A stretch of 64,000 bases of DNA from an uncultured Arachnia sp. (GTDB lineage: Bacteria > Actinomycetota > Actinomycetes > Propionibacteriales > Propionibacteriaceae): the NCBI GenBank assembly GCA_947493995.1, contig CANLTJ010000004.1, positions 124,001 to 188,000 on the forward strand, in the 5' to 3' direction. Shown here piece by piece: positions 7,501-17,828 of the stretch; position 1 is the first letter of the stretch, and each line of letters begins with the position of its first letter. The translations under genes and the position numbers were made by a program. Under the pieces are notes generated by a model. That model was given only the letters and a program-made list of their open reading frames with translations. It did no database searches and was not told where the DNA came from.

Positions 7501-9672
7501 TCAGATGGTGTGCAGGGCCTCGATGATTGTGGCCTGCTGGGGGAACTGCACCGGTGGGCGCAGCCCGACGGTGGAGAGGATGCGTCCGCTCAGGACGATC
7601 TCCTGATGGGCCCAGACCAGGGGTGACTGGCCGGGTTGGGGTTCCTGCCCGCCTGGGTTAATGATTCGCACCAGGTAGTCCGTGTGCGGGTTGAGTCCCG
7701 GCAGGGTGATGCGGGCCGGTGGGTAGGTGATGGTGGTGGTCATCTGCGTCACGGTGAAGAGGCCGCGCGAGTGGTCGGCCGCGACCATGCCGCGCACGTC
7801 GAGTCCGGTGTCGGTACCGTCGGTGAAGACGGTGCGTCCGGTGGACACAAGGTCGCGGATGTCCTTGGCGAAGGTGACCCAGTCGGCGATGCGGGCCCGG
7901 GTGGCGTCGTCGGTCTGGGTGAGGTCCCATTCGATGCCGAAGTGCCCGAACAGGGCCACGGCGGCGCTCAGGTTCAGCGAGACGGTGCGACCGGTGGAAT
8001 GCGCGACGGGGCTGCCGAGGTGCATCCCCATCATCTCGGGGGGCACCACTAGGCTGGTGTACTTCTGGTTCTCCAATCGCTCCAACGGGTCCAGGCAGTC
8101 ACTGGTCCAGATCCGGTCGGTGCGATCCAGGATGCCGAGGTCCACCCGCGCCCCACCGGAGGCGCAGCTCTCCATCTCCAGTCCCGGGTGGGCCGCTTTA
8201 AGCTCGTCCAGCAGGCGATACAGCGCCAGCGTCTGCTCGTGAACAACGTTGGGCCCACCCGGGCCGGATCCGGCGTCGACGAGGTCCCGGTTGTGGTCCC
8301 ACTTGAGGTAACTGATGGGGTACTCGTGGAGGAGGGCGTGGAGACGGCCTGCAATGAAAGCGTAGGCGTCGGGATGTGCCAGGTTGAGCACCTGCTGGTG
8401 GCGGGCCGAGGGGGGAAGTGTCTTCCTGGATTGCAGGATCCAGAGGGGGTGTTCACGGGCCAGGTCGCTGTCGGGGTTCACCATCTCTGGTTCCACCCAT
8501 AGTCCGAACTCCATCCCGGCCGCGTGCACGTGCTCAACAAGTGGGTGGAGCCCCTCAGGCCAGACCTGCTCGTCCACGAACCAGTCCCCAAGACCAGCGG
8601 TATCGTCGCGGCGACCACTGAACCAGCCGTCGTCCAGGACGAAACGCTCGACGCCCACGGACGCGGCAACATCGGCTAATTCGGTCAGTGTGGCGAGGTC
8701 GTGGTCGAAGTAGACGGCCTCCCACGTGTTGAGGGTGACGGGGCGGGGGCGTCGGGGGTGCTGCGGGCGGGCGCGCCACTCGTCGTGGAATCGATGCGAG
8801 AGTTCGCTGAGACCATCACCCCAGGAACCGATCACCCATGGGGTGGACAGAGTGTCGCCGGGGGCGAGAATGCCCTCGCCTGGCAACAAAAGTTCGCCTC
8901 CTGCCAGGAAGGCCTCCCCGGTGGTTACTCGCTCCGCCAGGACCCGGTGGTTCCCGCTCCAGGCAACGTGGATGCCGTGGACACGGCCCCGCTCGAAACC
9001 GAAACCGGGGCGCCCTGCCGCGAGCAGCAGCGTCGCATCAGCCCCGGGACGTCCCCGACGGCTCTCCCGCACATGGGTCCCGAAGCCGAAGCCGTGGCGC
9101 AACGTCGAGCGTTCACGCAGGTGCCGGCCCGTGGTCTCCACCAGTTCGGCGGCATCCCACGGAACGGGAAACGCAGCGTGGAGAGAGTTCAGGGTGAAGT
9201 CAACCTCCGAGGTGTTGCGCACCGTGATGCGCTGGTGGAAGAGCCCGGATGCGCCGACGCGGAGCTCAAGGGTTGCGGTGAGTCCGGTTTCCTCGTCGGC
9301 CAACAGCAGCGTGGCGTCGTGATTATTCACTTCGATGTCTGTGACGTGGAAGTGCAGGCTCGACCCTCGTGCGCCGTGGCCGTCGATACCCGGGGTTCCC
9401 AACCAGCCATGGGCAGGGGTGGTGAGCATTCCCAACCGGGCGGTTCGGTCCAGCCCTCCGGAGACCTGTTGCGCGATCGCAGTCGCGGCCAGGGCAGCCA
9501 GTCGCTCTGGGGTGACATCGAGTTCCTCACCCCAGTGATCGATCACCGGAGAGTCAAGGGCATCGACCTGCACCACAACGCTGGTGCCACCGCGGCGTAG
9601 GTGTATCACCCTGCCGGTCGAGGGCAATATGGTGGGTTTCAGCTTTGGGGTCCGCGTGGTCTCCATCGACAT
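7501..9672 (-). CDS. GH36 alpha-galactosidase
   Basis: A 723-residue glycoside hydrolase of family 36, matching the usual 700-740 residues. An N-terminal beta-sandwich leads into the catalytic barrel with FVLDDGWFSGRRDD (about 345-358), LWVEPEMVNPDSDLAREHP, the nucleophile motif YLKWDHNRD (Asp459) and the acid/base motif WTSDCLDPLER (Asp525). There is no signal peptide, so it acts in the cytoplasm on imported alpha-galactosides. It is first in the transport operon and divergent from a ROK regulator, with an AT-rich palindrome between them. No good Shine-Dalgarno is seen before ATG 9672 or 9666, so translation may be leaderless. Confidence 0.95.
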   Translation of the reverse strand: MSMETTRTPKLKPTILPSTGRVIHLRRGGTSVVVQVDALDSPVIDHWGEELDVTPERLAALAATAIAQQVSGGLDRTARLGMLTTPAHGWLGTPGIDGHGARGSSLHFHVTDIEVNNHDATLLLADEETGLTATLELRVGASGLFHQRITVRNTSEVDFTLNSLHAAFPVPWDAAELVETTGRHLRERSTLRHGFGFGTHVRESRRGRPGADATLLLAAGRPGFGFERGRVHGIHVAWSGNHRVLAERVTTGEAFLAGGELLLPGEGILAPGDTLSTPWVIGSWGDGLSELSHRFHDEWRARPQHPRRPRPVTLNTWEAVYFDHDLATLTELADVAASVGVERFVLDDGWFSGRRDDTAGLGDWFVDEQVWPEGLHPLVEHVHAAGMEFGLWVEPEMVNPDSDLAREHPLWILQSRKTLPPSARHQQVLNLAHPDAYAFIAGRLHALLHEYPISYLKWDHNRDLVDAGSGPGGPNVVHEQTLALYRLLDELKAAHPGLEMESCASGGARVDLGILDRTDRIWTSDCLDPLERLENQKYTSLVVPPEMMGMHLGSPVAHSTGRTVSLNLSAAVALFGHFGIEWDLTQTDDATRARIADWVTFAKDIRDLVSTGRTVFTDGTDTGLDVRGMVAADHSRGLFTVTQMTTTITYPPARITLPGLNPHTDYLVRIINPGGQEPQPGQSPLVWAHQEIVLSGRILSTVGLRPPVQFPQQATIIEALHTI

Positions 9673-9679
9673 AGAATAG

Positions 9680-9699
9680 TTTTATCACGAAAAAAATAC
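9680..9699. promoter_or_regulatory. AT-rich operator candidate between GH36 and ROK genes
   Basis: TTTTATCACGAAAAAAATA is an imperfect AT-rich palindrome with a central CACG, the general form of ROK/NagC-Mlc sites. It stands out against high-GC surroundings in the 63-bp divergent intergenic region. Control of both genes by the adjacent ROK protein is inferred. Confidence 0.5.
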
Positions 9700-9735
9700 G
9701 ATGGCAAGGGTTCTTGATGACCTGGAAAGGACGCC

Positions 9736-10848
9736 ATGCTGACCGACAGTGAGGCCGCCCTGGCCGAAGCCGTGCTCCTCCATGGCCCCATCACCCGCCA
9801 ATCCTTGGCCAGTCGGTTGGGGCTGTCCGCGGGAAGCCTGACGCGTCTCGCCAAGCCATTCCTGGCCCGTGGTCTGTTCGTGGAGGTGGACGAAGCCCCA
9901 GACGGTCTGGTGGGACGGCCCAGCAAACCGCTGGACATTAGCCGCGGCCTGCCCATCTACGCCGGCGCCAAAATCACCGGCGACATGGTGCACAGCGTGG
10001 CGACCGACGTGCGCGCCAACCCTCTCCGCAAACACGGCGTGGTGTTGCCTGATCATTCTCCAACCGCTGTGGTGTCGGCGATTGCCGACGCCGTCGCCAA
10101 TCTAGGAGTGCCTCGCATCGCCGGACTGGGAGTGAGTCTGGGCGGGTCGGTATCACGTGGAGTCATCGAGCGCGCACCGTTTCTGGAGTGGAGGGACGTT
10201 CCCCTCCAGGGCATGCTGGAGGAAGCCCTCGGCATCCGCGTCACCCTTGAGAACGATTTGGTGGCTCTGGCGGAGGCGGAGCGGTGGTTCGGCCTGGGCA
10301 AAGGGCTGCCCGGGTTCGTCATCATCACGATCGGTGCTGGCATCGGGTACGCGTTGGTGACCAACAACACGGTGGTCCGCTCCCACGATGCCGGGCTGGG
10401 GCTGGCCGCCCACGTCCCGGTTGCGGCGATGGGGCCTCGCTGCCACGACGGCCACATCGGATGCGCCCAGGCCATGCTGACAGGTGAGTTCATTGCCTCG
10501 GCCACGTCGACCGCATTGGGCCGCACCGTTGACTGGCAGGAGGCGCTCACCCTCGCACACCACGATCCCGCAGCACGCGCCGTCATGGAGGCCAGTGGTC
10601 AGGCGTTGGGTCGGCTCATCGCCCTGGCCACGAACCTGTCGCTGCAATCCGACGTCGTTCTCGCAGGCGAAGGCATCGCCCTGTTCGGACTCGTGGAGGA
10701 AACCGTGCGCGCCACGATCCTCGACCACCGCGACCCGCTGGCCAGCGCCGTCACCTTGAAGGTGGATGACTCCGGATTCGACGCCTGGGCGCGAGGGGCA
10801 GCCGTGATAGCGATCCAGTCCTCGCTCAGGAGACTCGAGCTGCGCTGA
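9736..10848 (+). CDS. ROK family transcriptional regulator
   Basis: A 370-residue protein with an N-terminal winged helix (about 1-65; TRQSLASRLGLSAGSLTRLA) and a ROK sugar-kinase-like domain (about 75-365; LENDLVALAEAERWFG at 171-186 and ITIGAGIGYALV at 198-209). The usual ROK zinc motif is only partly kept, as RCHDGHIGC (Cys236, Cys243). An SD-like GGAAAGG precedes the ATG. It is divergent from the alpha-galactosidase operon, so it probably represses that operon until a sugar or sugar phosphate binds. Confidence 0.9.
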   Translation: MLTDSEAALAEAVLLHGPITRQSLASRLGLSAGSLTRLAKPFLARGLFVEVDEAPDGLVGRPSKPLDISRGLPIYAGAKITGDMVHSVATDVRANPLRKHGVVLPDHSPTAVVSAIADAVANLGVPRIAGLGVSLGGSVSRGVIERAPFLEWRDVPLQGMLEEALGIRVTLENDLVALAEAERWFGLGKGLPGFVIITIGAGIGYALVTNNTVVRSHDAGLGLAAHVPVAAMGPRCHDGHIGCAQAMLTGEFIASATSTALGRTVDWQEALTLAHHDPAARAVMEASGQALGRLIALATNLSLQSDVVLAGEGIALFGLVEETVRATILDHRDPLASAVTLKVDDSGFDAWARGAAVIAIQSSLRRLELR

Positions 10849-10936
10849 CACACGGGCGTCTCTCCAATGTCTCCTCAGGGTTGGTTCGACGCCGCCTGGC
10901 CCTCACGCGGACCGCATGGTCACCTGGAGGGAAAAC

Positions 10937-11965
<1,029 letters not shown>

Positions 11966-12046
11966 TCAAGGACAGTGAAGGGCGCGAAAGGCTCACACGG
12001 TGGCAGCCTTCGTCAGGCGTCGGGAAAGGCCCGGGGGCGGGGATCC

Positions 12047-12940
12047 TCAGGCTTCTGGGATGTCGCGGCCGAAGTTTTCCAGCGTGATGTCGTCCGGGTC
12101 GGGGCCACCGCGCTTTCCGGTGTCGAGGGCGGTGATCACCGCGAGCTCGTCGTGGCTGAGGTCGAAATCTATGATGTCGTAGTTCTCTTGGATGCGGTGT
12201 GGGGTGACTGACTTCGGGATCGCCGAGCGGCCCTCCTGCAGGTGCCATCGAAGCATCACCTGCGCCGGAGTTTTGCCGTGCGCGGCTGCGATCTGAGCGA
12301 TGGTCTCATCCTCTAGGGTGCTTCGGCGGTCACTGTCCCGGTAGAACGTGATGCCGCCGATCGGGGACCACGCCTGGGTGAGGATGTCGTGCTCGGCGTT
12401 GGCTGCCTGGACGTCAGGCTGGGAGAAGTACGGGTGAACCTCGATCTGGTTGACCGCCGGTGTGACGCTCGTGGCTTCACGGAGCTGGGACAGGTGGGTG
12501 GGCATGAAGTTGGAAACCCCGATGGCTCGTACCTTCTCGTCGGCGAGCAGTGTCTCCAGGGCCCTGTAGGCGTCGATCGTCAGGTCGAAGCGGCTGGGTA
12601 GCGGTTGGTGCAGAATCAGCAGATCTATCTGGTCGACTCCCAGCTTGCCGGCGCTCTTCTCGAACGCGTGCAGCGTCGCGTCGTAGCCGTAATCGCTGAT
12701 CCAGACCTTGGTCTCGACGAAGAGTTCTGAGCGTTTCAGTCCGGACTGGGCGATCGCTTCTCCGACCTCTCGCTCGTTGCCGTAGGCAGCGGCGGTGTCG
12801 ATATGTCGGTAGCCGGTACGCAGTGCCGTAGCCACCGCATCGACCGTCTCCTGCGGCGGCGTCTGGAACACCCCGTAGCCGAGGGTCGGAATGGTGACGC
12901 CGTTGTTCAGGGTCAGCGTGGGAATCGCACTGGTGGGCAT
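12047..12940 (-). CDS. Aldo/keto reductase (AKR5-like, 2,5-diketogluconate-reductase type)
   Basis: A 297-residue reductase starting MPTSAIPTLTLNNGVTIPTL, with Asp48 and Tyr53 (HIDTAAAYGNE), Lys78 (VETKVW) and His111 (LILHQPL). The C-terminal IPKSVTPHRIQENYDI is the NADPH-binding segment. The ATG at 12940 gives the conserved family N-terminus but has a poor Shine-Dalgarno. A GTG at 13093, in frame 51 codons upstream, has GGAGG 8 nt before it and would add an unusual leader. I keep the ATG by family length. Confidence 0.9.
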   Translation of the reverse strand: MPTSAIPTLTLNNGVTIPTLGYGVFQTPPQETVDAVATALRTGYRHIDTAAAYGNEREVGEAIAQSGLKRSELFVETKVWISDYGYDATLHAFEKSAGKLGVDQIDLLILHQPLPSRFDLTIDAYRALETLLADEKVRAIGVSNFMPTHLSQLREATSVTPAVNQIEVHPYFSQPDVQAANAEHDILTQAWSPIGGITFYRDSDRRSTLEDETIAQIAAAHGKTPAQVMLRWHLQEGRSAIPKSVTPHRIQENYDIIDFDLSHDELAVITALDTGKRGGPDPDDITLENFGRDIPEA

Positions 12941-13255
12941 GCCTTCACAGTAGGACGCGACTGCCAGCTCAAACAGGCCCTGTTGGTACCGGGTTGTCCG
13001 GCACCCGGCAGCCGTGCCGTCCCCGGCAGTCGGCGGTACCTGTGCTGACCTGGCGGACGCTGTGCCCCGCAGTCGCACCAGTCCTTCGCTCACCTGGCAA
13101 TCCTCCTGACTTTCCAATTGGGGCGTGTGGCTTTGCCGCCGGCTTGGTAGCACCACCCCATCCGCCGTGATGCTGTAGGGGTGGGCGCGAACCGCGAAGC
13201 TGTGGGGTTCCGCAAGTTCCTCCCGTATGAAGGTTCCGCGTCGTAGCTTTGGTGC
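12941..13255. other. Divergent intergenic region between AKR and MmyB-type genes
   Basis: No independent gene is seen in these 315 bp. It contains the in-frame extension of the AKR gene with a well-placed GGAGG, and two GGTTCCGC direct repeats (13206-13213 and 13232-13239) just upstream of the regulator's start, which could be binding sites. Spacing of 26 bp would place them on one face only approximately. Confidence 0.35.
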
Positions 13256-14188
13256 ATGGACCTGAAGACCGAGATCCGGGAGTTCCTCGCGACCCGTCGG
13301 GCGCGCATCACCCCACAGCGGGCCGGGCTGCCTGCCTACGGTGCTCACCGGCGCGTGCCAGGGCTGCGGCGAGAAGAGGTGGCGATGCTCGCCGGCGTGA
13401 GCGTCGACTACTACATCCGGATGGAGCGCGGAAACCTGCGGGGTGTCTCCAACGAGATCCTGGAGGCTTTGGCGGAGGCGTTGCAGCTCGACGAGGCCGA
13501 ACGCGGGCATCTCTTTGACCTGGCGCGGGCCGTGAACGCCACCAGCGCCGCCCGGTCACGGGCCCAACGTTCACGGCCCCCGATGCTGCGCCCCGCCGTC
13601 CAGCGCATCCTCGACGCCATGGTGGGCGCCCCCGCGGTGGTGCGCAACGCACGCCTCGACATCCTCGGCGCCAACCTGCTGGGACGTGCCTTGTACGCGC
13701 CAATGTTCGACTCGCCGGAGCGAGCCCCCAAGCAGCCGGTCAACACCGCCCGGTTCCAGTTCCTCGACCCGCAAGCCGCACTCACGTTCTGGGGCGGCAA
13801 GACCTCACGCATATCCCACGACGCCGTCGCAATCCTGCGCGCTGAAGCCGGGAAGAACCCCTACGACAAAGCTCTGAGTGATCTGGTGGGGGAGCTGTCG
13901 ACACGCAGCGACGAATTCCGCCAGCTATGGGCCCGCCACGACGTCCGCTACCACCGCAGCGGCACCAAAACCTTCCACCACCCGGAGGTGGGCGCCCTGG
14001 AGTTGGATTTCGAGGCCCTTGTCCTGCCCGCCGACCCCGGCCTGCAACTCAACGTCTACACCGCCGTTCCGGGATCACCGTCCGCCGACGGCCTGAAAGT
14101 CCTCGCCACCTGGGCGGTCACCATGCTCGCTGAGGGTCTCGACCGGTCACCGGCAGCTACTGGGCAAACTTCGACCCCCAGGAGATAA
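13256..14188 (+). CDS. MmyB-type helix-turn-helix transcriptional regulator
   Basis: A 310-residue regulator with an N-terminal XRE-type helix-turn-helix (about 10-80) containing the family signature RVPGLRREEVAMLAGVSVDY, then a PAS-like MmyB ligand-binding domain (about 105-290). Proteins of this kind in actinomycetes often regulate a divergent oxidoreductase gene, as here with the aldo/keto reductases. The ligand may be a fatty acid or a similar small hydrophobic compound by analogy, which is inference. The start MDLKTEIREFLATRRARITP fits the family. Confidence 0.92.
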   Translation: MDLKTEIREFLATRRARITPQRAGLPAYGAHRRVPGLRREEVAMLAGVSVDYYIRMERGNLRGVSNEILEALAEALQLDEAERGHLFDLARAVNATSAARSRAQRSRPPMLRPAVQRILDAMVGAPAVVRNARLDILGANLLGRALYAPMFDSPERAPKQPVNTARFQFLDPQAALTFWGGKTSRISHDAVAILRAEAGKNPYDKALSDLVGELSTRSDEFRQLWARHDVRYHRSGTKTFHHPEVGALELDFEALVLPADPGLQLNVYTAVPGSPSADGLKVLATWAVTMLAEGLDRSPAATGQTSTPRR

Positions 14189-14350
14189 CCGTGAGCACGA
14201 CCTTGCCCACTGCACCCAGCACGAAGGAGTCCGCCGCAGCTGTCCCGCGGTCGTTGTAGACAAGTCTTCGAGTCGACGTCGGCGTCCTCACGCTTCAAGA
14301 CGCGCCCGGCGGTGCAGCTCGACGACGGTCCGTGGGAGGTTGTGTTGCGC

Positions 14351-15364
14351 TCAGCCGCCCCAGCAGTTGCGGACCCCGAAGGCGACGTCCCGAGAGGTGA
14401 CTCCGGGGGCGGGGTCACCTGTGATGAGTTCGACGCCGGTGTCGAGGTAGCCGCTGGGCTTTTCACCGCCGCGCACCTCGTCGGCGATTGCGGTCACCCC
14501 TAGCCTGGCCATGTTCTGGGGGAACTGCTGAGCGGTGGCGTCAATGTCGCCCGGCCGCACAGCGGTCTTGATGGCTTCGCATCCCCCGTCGATGGAGACC
14601 ACGACGATGCTGCCAAGGTCCGCACCTGCTTCCCTGAGTGCCTCCAGGGCCCCCAACGCGGCTGGCTCATTGACCGTGTAGACGACGTTGATGCCCGGGG
14701 TCGCCTCCAAGAGTTGCTGCATCCCTGCCTTGCCCAGCTCCCGGTCACCTTCCGTGTCGACCGACCCGACCACTTCGGGATCGTCGGCAGCTATTCCGAA
14801 ACCCTCGAGGAAGCCTTTCATGCGCAGCTCGCCGGAGCTGATGCCTGGCGCGAGGTCGAGGATGGCGATTTGCGGCTCCAAGCCAAGTTCCTGCGCCTTG
14901 GCTGCAGCGTACTCCCCAACCAGTTTGCCGGCTTTCAGGTTGTCCGTGGCATAGAACGCGTCGACAGCGGAGGGAGGGTCGACGGGGGTGTCGACTGCGA
15001 TCACGGTGATCCCCGCGGCGCGGGCAGCTTCGATGGCCGGCACGATCGCGTCGGAATCCGTGGCGGCAATGAGGATGCCATCGACCCCCCTGTCGATCAT
15101 CGCCTCCATCGTGATCACTTGGCTGTCCACGTCGGTGTCGCTGTCTCCCGTTGCGGTGAAAAGCGTGACGTCTTCGCTTTTCGCGACTTCCTCGGCCACT
15201 TCCCGCATGGTCACCCAGTACGGATTCTCTTCCTGTTTGGTGATCAGTCCGACGGTGACGGGTTTCTGCTGCTGAGTTGTGCACCCGACCAACCCGGCGA
15301 GGAGCACCGTCATGACGACGACAGACACCACCGTGGCGACACTGCTTCTGCGCATTTCGTTCAT
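14351..15364 (-). CDS. Sugar-binding lipoprotein (RbsB-like, type 1 periplasmic-binding fold)
   Basis: A 337-residue protein starting MNEMRRSSVATVV, with AAGGAG 6 nt upstream on the minus strand; that site decides the start. Lipobox LVGC ends at Cys28. The mature part, VTVGLITKQEENPYWVTMRE, and IDGGCEAIKTAV fit a ribose/galactose-type binding protein. It lies 13 bp after a FucP-like permease rather than beside ABC permease or ATPase genes, so its partner membrane system is not evident. It may serve a sensor, a distant transporter, or be stranded by gene loss. Confidence 0.88.
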   Translation of the reverse strand: MNEMRRSSVATVVSVVVMTVLLAGLVGCTTQQQKPVTVGLITKQEENPYWVTMREVAEEVAKSEDVTLFTATGDSDTDVDSQVITMEAMIDRGVDGILIAATDSDAIVPAIEAARAAGITVIAVDTPVDPPSAVDAFYATDNLKAGKLVGEYAAAKAQELGLEPQIAILDLAPGISSGELRMKGFLEGFGIAADDPEVVGSVDTEGDRELGKAGMQQLLEATPGINVVYTVNEPAALGALEALREAGADLGSIVVVSIDGGCEAIKTAVRPGDIDATAQQFPQNMARLGVTAIADEVRGGEKPSGYLDTGVELITGDPAPGVTSRDVAFGVRNCWGG

Positions 15365-15377
15365 GGTCGCTCCTTTC

Positions 15378-16703
15378 TTACGTGACAACTCTGGAGTGGT
15401 CGGCGGGTTTCGGTTCCCTCGATGTGCGCAGGTCAAACAGCGCGTAGCCGGCAACGACGGCCAGGCAGACGCCCGGCACCACGTATCCGAGTGCGGGGCT
15501 GGCGACGTCCATCACGAGGGCGTGCACCATCGGCAGCAGTGCACCTCCGAGGATGGCCATCACCAGCCCTGCAGCACCGAACTTGGCGTCCTCACCCAGC
15601 CCACTGAGCGCCACCCCGTAAATGGTGGGAAACATCAGGGAGAGTGAGGCCGAGATCGCCACCACAGCAAGGAGACCGATGATGTTCAGGACGAACATCG
15701 CCACGAGGCAACAGACGACGCCGAAGACCGCCATGATCAGCAGCAGTTTGGTGGGCCGGAAGATCCCGAGGAGCCACACCATCACGAACCGGGAGATCAG
15801 GAACACGATGAGGCTGGCCTGCAGGAACCAACCGGAGTTGCCCTCGGAGATCCCGACGACGTCCTGGGCGTAGAGGATGGTGAAGGTCCAGGCGCACGTC
15901 TGTGCTGCGACGTTGAAAAATTGTGCGATGACGCCGTAGCGGTAGTGCCGGTTCTTCCACAGCCGCGTGGCCACGTTGCCGTCGGGTACAACATCGCTCT
16001 CAGGTTCCTCGACGATTGGGATTTTTCGGAAGGCGATCAGTAGCCAGATGATGATCAGCACCGCAGCGATGCCCAGATAGGGGGTGAGGACCAGTGAGAG
16101 GTCGGCCTCTTGGCTCTGTTGGAGTTCTTCGGGCGTCATGATCGTCTTTGCCGCCTCGGAGGTGAGGCCGGGCAGGATGAGGATGGCTCCCATCAGCACA
16201 CCGACGTTGGCGCCCACGGGATTGAATGCCTGGGCGAGGTTGAGCCGCTGGGTGGCCGTCTCCTCCGAGCCGAGGGCGATGACGAAGGGGTTGGCGGATG
16301 TCTCCAGGATCGACAGGCCCGCCGCCAGGGTGAACAGGGCCATCAAGAAGAACCCGTAGACCAGAGCCTTGCTGGCCGGCAGGAACAGCACACCTCCCAG
16401 CGCGGCGAGGCCGAGGCCGGTGAGGACTCCGGCCTTGTACCCGAACCGGCTGGTGATGACCGCGGCAGGAAGCGCCAAGAGGAAGTAGGCGCCGTAGTAG
16501 GCGAACTGCACCAAGGAGGACTGGAAGTTGGTCATGTCGAAGATGCCGCGGAAGACCCCTACCAGAATGTCTGTCAGGTTGGCGGCGGCTCCCCAAGCCG
16601 CAAAACACAGGATCAGCAGTATGAAGGGAACGAGCAGGTCCCGCTCGACGAGCCGATTTCTGGCAGTCGGTGTGGTAGTGGGCTCGTTGACATCCGTGCT
16701 CAT
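15378..16703 (-). CDS. FucP-type MFS sugar:proton symporter
   Basis: A 441-residue permease with about twelve membrane segments. FucP/GluP hallmarks are AANLTDILVGVFRGIFDMTN near the N-terminus, ALPAAVITSRFGYKAG, and LSILETSANPFV in the middle. I chose ATG 16703 because GAGGTGG lies upstream of it; that stretch would contain the alternative GTG at 16715. It is the middle gene of a LysR, permease, binding-protein row on the minus strand. The substrate could be L-fucose or another hexose; sequence alone does not decide. Confidence 0.9.
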   Translation of the reverse strand: MSTDVNEPTTTPTARNRLVERDLLVPFILLILCFAAWGAAANLTDILVGVFRGIFDMTNFQSSLVQFAYYGAYFLLALPAAVITSRFGYKAGVLTGLGLAALGGVLFLPASKALVYGFFLMALFTLAAGLSILETSANPFVIALGSEETATQRLNLAQAFNPVGANVGVLMGAILILPGLTSEAAKTIMTPEELQQSQEADLSLVLTPYLGIAAVLIIIWLLIAFRKIPIVEEPESDVVPDGNVATRLWKNRHYRYGVIAQFFNVAAQTCAWTFTILYAQDVVGISEGNSGWFLQASLIVFLISRFVMVWLLGIFRPTKLLLIMAVFGVVCCLVAMFVLNIIGLLAVVAISASLSLMFPTIYGVALSGLGEDAKFGAAGLVMAILGGALLPMVHALVMDVASPALGYVVPGVCLAVVAGYALFDLRTSREPKPADHSRVVT

Positions 16704-16821
16704 CGCGACCGCCACCTCACACGTGTCGAATGGTCACAGCAGTTGGCGGGAACAGTCATGAGCGCTCCTCAGAGGGGGCCACGCCGCCCAAGCGCAGACG
16801 GCGTTGTCATCTGGCTCACGA

Positions 16822-17751
16822 TCATAACAGTGATCGCTGGCTGACAGGTGCTGTCCCGTAACCGGACAACGTTCGCGATTGGGCGAGAAAGGTCTCAGCG
16901 GCAGGCAGGAGACGTCGGTGCAGTGACCACGAAATCCCCACTTCCAGTGACGTGGCGACGCCGGTGACTCGCAGGAACCGCACGTTGCTATCGGTTTCCT
17001 CGGCGGCATCACGGTGGCGGTGTGGCGCAGGCGTGATGGCGACGCCCAGCCCAGCGGCAACGAAGCCGTGGATGGTGGCAAGGTCGTCGAACTCAAAGTC
17101 GATGCGTGGCGTAGGCCCTGATTTGGCGAACAGGCTGTCGGTGACGACCCGCAAGGGCGAGCCACTTCGTGGAGCAACGAATCCCAGGTCAAGCAGCTCA
17201 GCGGGCGCGACTTCTGACCGGGAGGCAAGCGGGTGTGTGGCGGGCACGGCGAGACGAATTGGCGCGCGTCCGATCGCAAGCCACCCATGGGAAGACGGGG
17301 CCGGACGCAACGTTGTCAGTTCGAGGTCAACGTCGTCGCGTTGGCGAAGCCCAGGACTCGCATCGGCATGGCCGGGTATGAGCTCGAAGCGCACGAGCGG
17401 GTGTTGAGCGCGGAAACTCGACACCAGCGAGGGGACCCATTCCCTACCGAGCCACGACTCGAATGCCAAGGAGACGGTCCCACTCTCGGGATCGATGACC
17501 TGTTGCACGGCGGCCAAGCCGTCGTCAAGTTGGTGGATAAGGGCATCGACATGGCGTTTGAACGCGGCTCCGGCTTCAGTCATCCTCAGGGCGCGACCCG
17601 AACGCCGCAGCAGCGGGGCGCCCACCTCCGCCTCCAGCCGCGCGAGCGCCCTGGAAACTCCCGACTGCGACGTACGGGTCAGCTCGCTCACCTCCGTTAC
17701 CGTGACGCCGTCGGCAACTTCCTGGAACCACCGCAGTGCATCCGTATCCAT
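16822..17751 (-). CDS. LysR family transcriptional regulator
   Basis: A 309-residue regulator with a winged helix at residues 1-60 (MDTDALRWFQEVADGVTVTE, then SQSGVSRALARLEAEVGAPL) and a type 2 periplasmic-binding-like effector domain. The ATG at 17751 gives the standard family N-terminus. It stands 118 bp upstream of the FucP-type gene in the same orientation, so it may head the operon and regulate it together with itself. The effector is unknown. Confidence 0.9.
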   Translation of the reverse strand: MDTDALRWFQEVADGVTVTEVSELTRTSQSGVSRALARLEAEVGAPLLRRSGRALRMTEAGAAFKRHVDALIHQLDDGLAAVQQVIDPESGTVSLAFESWLGREWVPSLVSSFRAQHPLVRFELIPGHADASPGLRQRDDVDLELTTLRPAPSSHGWLAIGRAPIRLAVPATHPLASRSEVAPAELLDLGFVAPRSGSPLRVVTDSLFAKSGPTPRIDFEFDDLATIHGFVAAGLGVAITPAPHRHRDAAEETDSNVRFLRVTGVATSLEVGISWSLHRRLLPAAETFLAQSRTLSGYGTAPVSQRSLL

Positions 17752-17828
17752 ACCGATGACTCTAAGGCATAGTTCACATGTCACCCAGGCATTGGACGCA
17801 AACGGGGATGTGGACCAGACTGTCACAC

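Noticed and set aside
8701..9600. A 299-codon plus-strand frame opposite the GH36 gene
   Set aside because: The GH36 motifs on the minus strand are decisive; the plus-strand frame is a codon-bias shadow.
14189..14350. A riboswitch or gene between the MmyB-type regulator and the sugar-binding protein
   Set aside because: The 162 bp show no conserved RNA structure or convincing frame by eye.
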